This document shows, piece by piece, positions 57,630 through 64,000 of a DNA stretch of 64,000 bases. Position numbers and translations under genes: made by a program. Position 1 is the first letter of the stretch. The number at the start of each line of letters is the position of its first letter. This DNA is from Cordia subcordata (lineage: Eukaryota > Streptophyta > Magnoliopsida > Boraginales > Cordiaceae). The stretch spans positions 6,802,501 through 6,866,500 of the forward strand of contig JAPTOF010000001.1 of NCBI GenBank assembly GCA_028554755.1. The letters are read 5' to 3'. Under the pieces are notes generated by a model. The model saw only the letters and a program-made list of their open reading frames with translations, did not search any database and had not been told where the DNA came from.

Positions 57630-60057
57630 TAATATCTGGAGCAGCATTGGTTCAAAATTTGTATCTATTAAACATCCATTTGTCCTGTCTTTGTCTGAAC
57701 CGTTGGAAGAGATATGAATAAGACTCGATGCATTTGGATGGGGGAATGAAGTGCTTTAAGGGTTGATAAGTTATCGTGTTCATAGATAGCGGCAGGGCCT
57801 GGTTGACTATTGTCCATCTGCTTTGAGGATTGTTCGCATGGTGATTGGCATATGCGGGCTGATTTTAGCATTGTATGATTATGACTTGTCTTTATGTTGT
57901 CCTAATCTATGATTAGCTACTTTTCAGTTGCATGATGTTGAGAAGTTGGTAAATTTTGGGAATTTTTTGCCTTCTGTAATAGTCAAAAGTTGAAATATTT
58001 GCTGTTGAAATTTAAGTTTGACAGAGTTGGGCTTGTATTGGCAACGGAGACTCTTTGGACAGACAAGTTTGTTTGCTTTGCCAGTATGGCTTTTTCCTTT
58101 CTGTTTTTGCGTTTTTAACATTTCTCTCTTAAGTCTTAACCCTCTTTTAGGCTATTGCTCATCGTCCGTACAGCAGTTGAAGGTCAAATTTCAATGTTAT
58201 CGTAGTACATAGATGCAATTTTTTGGGCTACTATTCTTTCACATGTTCATAATTTTCTCCTATACCCTTCTGCTTGGGTTTATCCATAACCTTATACCGC
58301 GTTACGAGAAAAATTTAATAATGATAAAGTTACATTGAAAGGATGCAGAAGATCATTGGATTTCCTTTCTTTTAACAAGTGCAGCGCTATTGCGGGACTT
58401 TTTTCTTTGTTACTGAGAAATATTAAGAACATTAGGCAAAAAAAATGCTAATATGTAACCTAAGAATAGATATACTAATGTTGCCTAATACACGAATAAG
58501 AAATTTTAGGTGGCCGTTGTCTTGGACGGTAATAGTTCAGATATTACCATTATCGATTTGCCATGTTTTGAAGCTTCTGTTGTCACGTATTATTAATTTT
58601 TTTACTGTTATCCTAACGAAGTCATGTTCCGTAATTTGTTCTTGACTCTCTCATTATCGTAGATTTTGTCCTGTAGTCTGTGATTGGTTCATTCCGAGTT
58701 ATTACTTTGTGCATCGTGTAAAGTGACGAAGGCAAAATTTATTGGCCAATTGACTATCATGGGCCTTGGTAGTTTTGCATTTATTAGTCGAACTGTCTTG
58801 CAAAAGAAATCTGAACTTGTGATTTAAGTAAACTGGCGCCTTCAAGTCGACTTTATTTCATTTAATTGTCAAGTTTTAGTCAGAAAATTATGCAATAATG
58901 AACTCCAGCATCTCAAGTAATTGCAAGTGGGTACAAGCTTCTCCTATAAACTAATCCTGAGAATTCGTGTTTGTGATCTTATTATGCCTTGGTAATCAAC
59001 CTTGCAACATTATAAATAAAAACTTAATCTTTTTTTTAATACTTTTTAATAATATTACGATATTACGAGATGATTAAATTTATAATCGATTGTCCATGTG
59101 AGAATGGAAACTTTAACATGGCAAGTAAAGAATTTAGGGTAGGGGCCATTGAACAAGCATGCAAGACAACGGATTTTAAACTGGCAAGAGAGGAACAAAT
59201 TCTTCGTCTTGATGGTCCCATCTTGCTAGATATTTTCCTATAGCCTTGATATACCTTGCTTTTACTCTAGGAAGCAAAGAATCCCTGAATAACAATCACA
59301 ACAAAAATAATAATACAACGATGTTTTTCATCTTCAAATTTGTTTGGGGTAAAAGCAGGCTCTTTTATCCACATTAACAGAAATTTTTTTTTCTTTTTGG
59401 AGGAGTACATTAACGGAATACTTAATTGTTTTAAAAGATTGGGTAGAGCAATTGAGTATTCCTATATTGTAACTTCGAACTTTAAGTTTTAATTTTTTAC
59501 TATTTGTTCACAAGTATTGCTTAAATTTTAACTAATTTAGAACATGTGGTAATGCGTCTTACTAGACCAAGGGATTTATATCCTTAAAATGAATCAATAG
59601 GTCCTCATTAAACAAGAGGAGTCAACTAAAAGAATTTTAGTGTTGAGATTTTTCTTTTAATGATTTTTCTAATGGATGCAATGTTGCAATTGCTAAAGTT
59701 AATCAAATGACTCTATATATATGAATTTACTATTTTTAATTGCTATCACATTAAATATAACTCAGCCTTGAAATAAGGAATAATTGAGAATGGTAAATTT
59801 AATGTGAGAAATATTGAAAATGTTAAATTTTCATATTAATTGATATTAACAAAAGCAATTTCACGCTCGTTAGAAAGCTCGTTCTTTTAATAAAGCATTG
59901 ATTTGATTTCACACAAGATACAGGGCACACGAATAACGTTAGAAATTAAGATACAGAAAAAGGTTAGAACCAAAAAAAAAAAAAAAACCACTGGGGTCAA
60001 GAAGCAGTGGCTATGGGAGGTGCTGAAGGGGCAGTTTGTTTTAGTGCTCAAGAAAAA
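57630..60057. other. Intergenic DNA between the convergent TPX2-like and TPR genes
   Basis: The 3' UTR of the TPX2-like gene probably occupies the first few hundred bases. The remainder is AT-rich with no gene, RNA or clear element seen on either strand. Confidence 0.55.
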
Positions 60058-61566
60058 TCAGCTGATGATTTCTGTTGAATCCTCGTCTTCTTCTTCATCT
60101 TCTTCAGCATCCCATAGACATCGTGCATATGAAGCCATTATATAACTGAAACAGAAAAAAAAAAATAAAAATAAAAATAAAAAGAGAAAAGTAAATGCTT
60201 AAGAATTGTATATATCATGGAATAATCAAATACTTAGTAATATTAAAGGATTTTTAAGTGGTAATTTGGAGAATTATCAAGAAAACCGTCTACTAGGTTC
60301 TGATAACTTCATCTTAAATCGGAGAATATTGAATTCATTCCAAAACTATAAATCTCGTTAACGACGATATGTTTTAATACATGCACTATTTTAATCACAC
60401 AGAAAAATTCCAGGGATCTGTTTGGAAAGTTACCAATCATCAGGAGCAGCCTGAAGAGCTCGATCAAAGTAACACTTTGCACGTTCATCATTTCTGTGGA
60501 CATCCCACATCAATTCTCCATACAAAGATAGAACTTCCCCATCATTTGCATTTGCTAGTATTGCCCTTCCACAATACTCTTCTGCTTTCTCATAATCACC
60601 TTTCACCTGTAAATGCAAACCGGAAAAAGGGTAAAATACACGTTATCCTTCAACATATGGGCAAAAGGCTTCTCGTGTTTAGGATCTGTTTAAATTAATT
60701 TTTTCTTTTTTTTTTCCCATAAAAAATCACTTTCTTTCTAAAAAAAGTACATGAATTTTGCACAAGTACTTATATTGATTTAAAAATAAACAGAAATTTA
60801 AAAAGAAGTTGAAATTCAACTTTTTGCAGAAGTTAGAGTTTAACTTAAAAAAAAAAAAACACTTGCTTTATAAGTTATTAAAAAGAATGCTTTTAAAAAA
60901 AATGTTGAAAAAGTTAATCCAAACGAACCTTTAGTCACACAAGATGGATTAATGTGCCTGAATTTGGATATTGTTTGGTTAATTATGAATGAATGCAACA
61001 TGCATTGGATATCTTATGGTAAGAGAGATTATGGCCCATACCTCTTTCAAGAACTTGGCATAATTTTGAAGAAGTAGAGCATTGGTAGGATTGGCCTTGA
61101 TCATCTCTTGATAATATTGATCAATGCTATCAAAACCATGATTTGAACCTGAACACTCATCATCACCACCACCAAGACCACCATCACCACCTCCTCCGAC
61201 ACCGCCACCGCCATGAAATCTTCCACCATTACAAGAATTACCACCATCATCAACTAGAACAGCACAGTCTTCATCTGACATGGTACTGATGCTTAAGCCT
61301 AAGTTAAAAACTTTTCCTTGGTTTTCTTGTTTGTCAAAGACGTGTGCAATTCCATCCAGTAGTATCTTGGTTTTGGCCTTTGGGAGGTCTTTGAGGTTGA
61401 GTCCTGATGATGTTCTTGAGGTTTTCTGTGTGGGGTTAGGCAGAGGAGAGCGAGGACTCGAGGTGAGAGCAGTAGAAGCGCTTATGCTTGCTATGATAAG
61501 CGCTTCTGATGAGGGGTCCTTCACCCATGATTTCAGTATTGGTGAGGAAGCGCTTCTCAGTAGCAT
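60058..61566 (-). CDS. TPR-like helical-repeat protein
   Basis: Three exons on the minus strand, 61566-61042, 60606-60434 and 60145-60058, with GT-AG introns, give 261 residues. The N-terminus MLLRSASSPILKSWVKDPSS is followed by a Ser/Thr-rich stretch and a glycine-rich linker (GRFHGGGGVGGGGDGGLGGG, about 119-138). Tetratricopeptide-like helices then follow: IDQYYQEMIKANPTNALLLQ and NYAKFLKE, KGDYEKAEEYCGRAILANAN, GEVLSLYGELMWD, NDERAKCYFDRALQAAPDD. The last exon adds CYIMASYARCLWDAE and an acidic tail, and is too short to stand out as a frame by itself. Ignoring it would wrongly end the protein at DDW. Proteins of this plant family are of unknown biochemical role; TPRs usually bind other proteins. 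The third exon is inferred from splice phase and from TPR continuity (APDDCYIMASYA). Confidence 0.88.
60683..60934. mobile_element. TIR element in first intron of the TPR gene
   Basis: GGATCTGTTTAAATTAATTT at the left and, reverse-complemented from the right, GGTTCGTTTGGATTAACTTT. The core has AGAAGTTGAAATTC / GAAGTTAGAGTTTAACTT units like the elements at 25350, 39075 and 45471. It lies in the intron 60607-61041. No clear target duplication. Confidence 0.45.
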
Positions 61567-63559
61567 TTCCCCTCTCTCCCTCTCTGGTAAAGGATTTTAA
61601 TAGCAGATGATACAATTGCCTAGATTTTTTTTTTTGGTCTTCTGTTACTTTTGAATAATATTCTTCACTTCTCTTTTTTTTTTTCCCTTAATTTTTTTTT
61701 CTTCTGTCCATGGAATCGAGAAATTCAAGAGATTCTGGCTTGTTAATCGAGAAAAAGACTCTCCACAGAAATAAGTCACACTGTCAAATTCGATATAACT
61801 AATTTACCTACTAGTACGAAACTTAGTTTGATTTAACTTGATTTGACATGATATGTTGTGTTAATTGATCAATTATACCTAACTTCACCTGGTAATTTTA
61901 CACCATTACATTCTCCAACATGTATGAAACAGCATATTCTATTTGAATTCTTCATTTCAAAAAGTCTCTTGATTTTCATCAGGTGGAATCAAGCTTAAAT
62001 AGCTCAAATTCCAGGAGCCTGCTAGTCTTCTGAGATAGAAATGAGTGGGATTTGGCACCTATATGTAACGTAAACTTAAATCTCTTATAACATTTTAATA
62101 TTATGAGATAAGATAAAGTAATAGTAATACATGGTCTAATTATAATGAAATATTTTCAACGATTAAGTTACAATAGCGTTTAAGGGAGAAAAAAGATAGT
62201 CCAACAAATGCATCTGTCACTTTTCAAACTTTTATCAGATTGGTAAGCAGATTGGCCCTGAATGATGTGTAAATCAACAGCCCATTGTCTGTCTATACAC
62301 CACTAACACTCACAAGATCTTTTATTGTCATTTGTCAAGACTGCACTAGTTGTCTGAGTATTGTTCTCATTTGTTCTAAAGGCCCAGTGGTGAAGAAACT
62401 ATGAACATCTTTGATTCAATTTTCTCGTTTTTTTGTCATTCAGCAAAATCTGCTAATGAACTTCTCTTTGGAAGACCTTGTAAAGGTTTCGGTGATGTTA
62501 CGAGCAGATGACTTATTGCTATTAAAACTATCTAGTTTGAATTTATACTTTTCATTATAAATAATGTTGGGTCCTCGACTATTTTGGGCATACATTAAAG
62601 TGTGATGCCACACAAGATTTTTAGTTTAGAATAAATGCAATAAAAATTGTCAATATATTCAATTTCAAGGAAAAGTTTCTTTTTTCTTTTTCCTTACCCT
62701 TACTGCATTCCAACCCAACCTCCAATCAAACTGGATTTGAAACTAAATTGTCATTTTTTGAAAAATATGCTTAACTACTTGAACTACTAACTGATTCCAT
62801 ATTCACTTTCGAGGAAGTTGCTCAAGAATGGTTAGCAAACCAACTGTCTCAATATGTAGTTCTACACCCACTCGATTGGTCATTCTTGATCCAACTAGAG
62901 GCATCGATAAGGACTAGGAGATCTCTTGTGATTGGTTATAGAATTGATGCATTGGATTTGCTTTTTTAACTTTGTAAATCTTTATTTGTATTTGTTAAAG
63001 CAAGTTGATGAAAAGCAAAATAGGTCATCAGTTCCCAAATGGGAATCTCAAGTCAAATCTTGTGCAGATGACAGAAGATTGTTACACAAGTGTCCACCAA
63101 GTCCACACTTTGTTGACAGAAAATTATTTCAGCAGCACCACCAAGAAGATACTTGGGCCATGTTTCACGCACAAATAGACCAAAAAAAAAGGAAAAAAAA
63201 TTAAACATCCACTACCAACTCCATCTGTGCAATGGCCAGGTCAGGAATCATTCAAATGACTTTAGCAGCACCAGTACAAAACAACTTTTCTGGTTTCAAA
63301 TCAGACATGTTTCTGCTAGTTTCAATTTTTATTTGGTATTCAGAGACTTGTCAGGATCTTGATATTTGCCAGCCTAAAAGGATTGATTCTCCAAAATGAC
63401 AGATCTCTGACGGTCCTCTTGTTTGTAGTCATACTCTTCTTTTTTCCCCTTAAGTTTACTTTCTTAATTCTCTATCTAGTAACGTCATAAGATAAGACAA
63501 CTGAAAAATGATTTCAATCAAGGTAGACAAGAAATAGTATGCAGTCCTTATTGCTTTTA

Positions 63560-63560
<1 letters not shown>

Positions 63561-63592
<32 letters not shown>
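63561..63592. repeat. (AT)n microsatellite
   Basis: About 15 AT dinucleotides. Confidence 0.95.
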
Positions 63593-63594
<2 letters not shown>

Positions 63595-63808
63595 ATTACA
63601 ATGTGGTGATTCGTGAGATATTTATGTATTCTGTCACTATTTTTACTCCATTGTGGTGCAAATTGAAAAATCTGAGATCCAAAAGATTAGTCATCTCCTC
63701 TCTTTATGTCAGCCAGGTACCTAGAAGCTGGACAAAAATCAGATAATAATAATGCAGCCTCCCTAACTGTATCATTTCCACCGAATTTAGTTCAAAAAGT
63801 CCTCCATC

Positions 63809-63862
63809 ACATGCAATAATAGTAACACATGCAGTACATGCAATAATAGTAACACATGCAGT
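63809..63862. repeat. 27-bp perfect tandem duplication
   Basis: Two identical adjacent copies (63809-63835 and 63836-63862) beginning ACATGCAATAATAGTAACAC and ending ATGCAGT. With no differences, the duplication is recent or actively length-variable. Confidence 0.95.
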
Positions 63863-64000
63863 AGTAGCGACATATCGCCATCGCCATCATACGACAACGG
63901 ACCCACATGAATAAATGAGCCTTTTGAGGCGCGTTTGCATTTTCCTATTCCAACTTAACGAGATGGCAGCAACAAACTTGTGAATTAATTTTTTCCAGAT

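Larger units (their letters stand above)
61567..64000. other. Upstream flank of the TPR gene to the window end
   Basis: Presumed promoter of the minus-strand TPR gene near 61567-62000. Beyond it I see AT-rich DNA, an open stretch at 62996-63204 that I do not trust as a gene, a (TA)n microsatellite and a 27-bp tandem duplication. No supported gene. Confidence 0.5.

Noticed and set aside
62996..63204. Open frame ending in QEDTWAMFHAQIDQKKRKKN
   Set aside because: No start codon near its upstream edge fits, no conserved motif is recognisable, and it ends in an A-rich run. Most likely chance.

Overview
This window is nuclear DNA from a flowering plant, most likely a eudicot; I cannot name the species from sequence alone. 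The evidence is AT-rich intergenic DNA with long A/T tracts, GT-AG introns, a plant nuclear tRNA-Glu gene, and plant-restricted gene families (WRKY group IId, G-type lectin receptor kinase SD2-5, WVD2-like TPX2 protein, plant calmodulin-binding-domain protein, PR-1/CAP protein). Many small transposable elements of plant type lie between the genes.

Layout: (1) a three-exon WRKY IId gene on + (1486-3054); (2) an intronless EXO70 exocyst gene on + (6814-8802); (3) a two-exon PTRHD1-type peptidyl-tRNA hydrolase-like gene on + (10741-12508), whose intron appears to use a GC-AG splice pair; (4) an unidentified, broken coding-like stretch on + near 14.6-14.9 kb; (5) an intronless secreted CAP/PR-1-like gene on - (15590-16141); (6) tRNA-Glu(CTC) on + (17812-17884); (7) an intronless calmodulin-binding protein gene on - (18685-20010); (8) about 15 kb of gene-free, repeat-rich DNA; (9) an intronless G-type lectin receptor kinase, SD2-5 type, on + (34893-37337); (10) another roughly 14 kb of gene-free, repeat-rich DNA; (11) an eight-coding-exon TPX2/WVD2-like microtubule-associated protein gene on + (52694-57629) with a 5'-UTR intron; (12) a three-exon TPR-like protein gene on - (60058-61566) with a tiny acidic last exon.

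The genes are independent transcription units and do not form one pathway. Loose themes are signalling and defence (WRKY, CAP/PR-1, SD2-5, calmodulin binding) and cell architecture or secretion (EXO70, TPX2-like).

The most interesting part is the mobile-element content. A 289-bp miniature LTR retrotransposon (31747-32035) has 75-bp LTRs, a perfect initiator-tRNA-Met primer-binding site and a 5-bp target duplication. An 899-bp hAT-type element has a perfect 8-bp duplication, and a Mutator-type MITE has a perfect 9-bp duplication. There are also four Tourist-like MITEs with TTA/TAA duplications or a near match, a 1.06-kb element with TIRs of about 115 bp and a G-rich core, a SINE, two decayed LINE RNase H fragments, and a probable nuclear copy of an organellar large-subunit rRNA fragment. 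I did not find a gene cluster that looks like a new defence or biosynthetic system.
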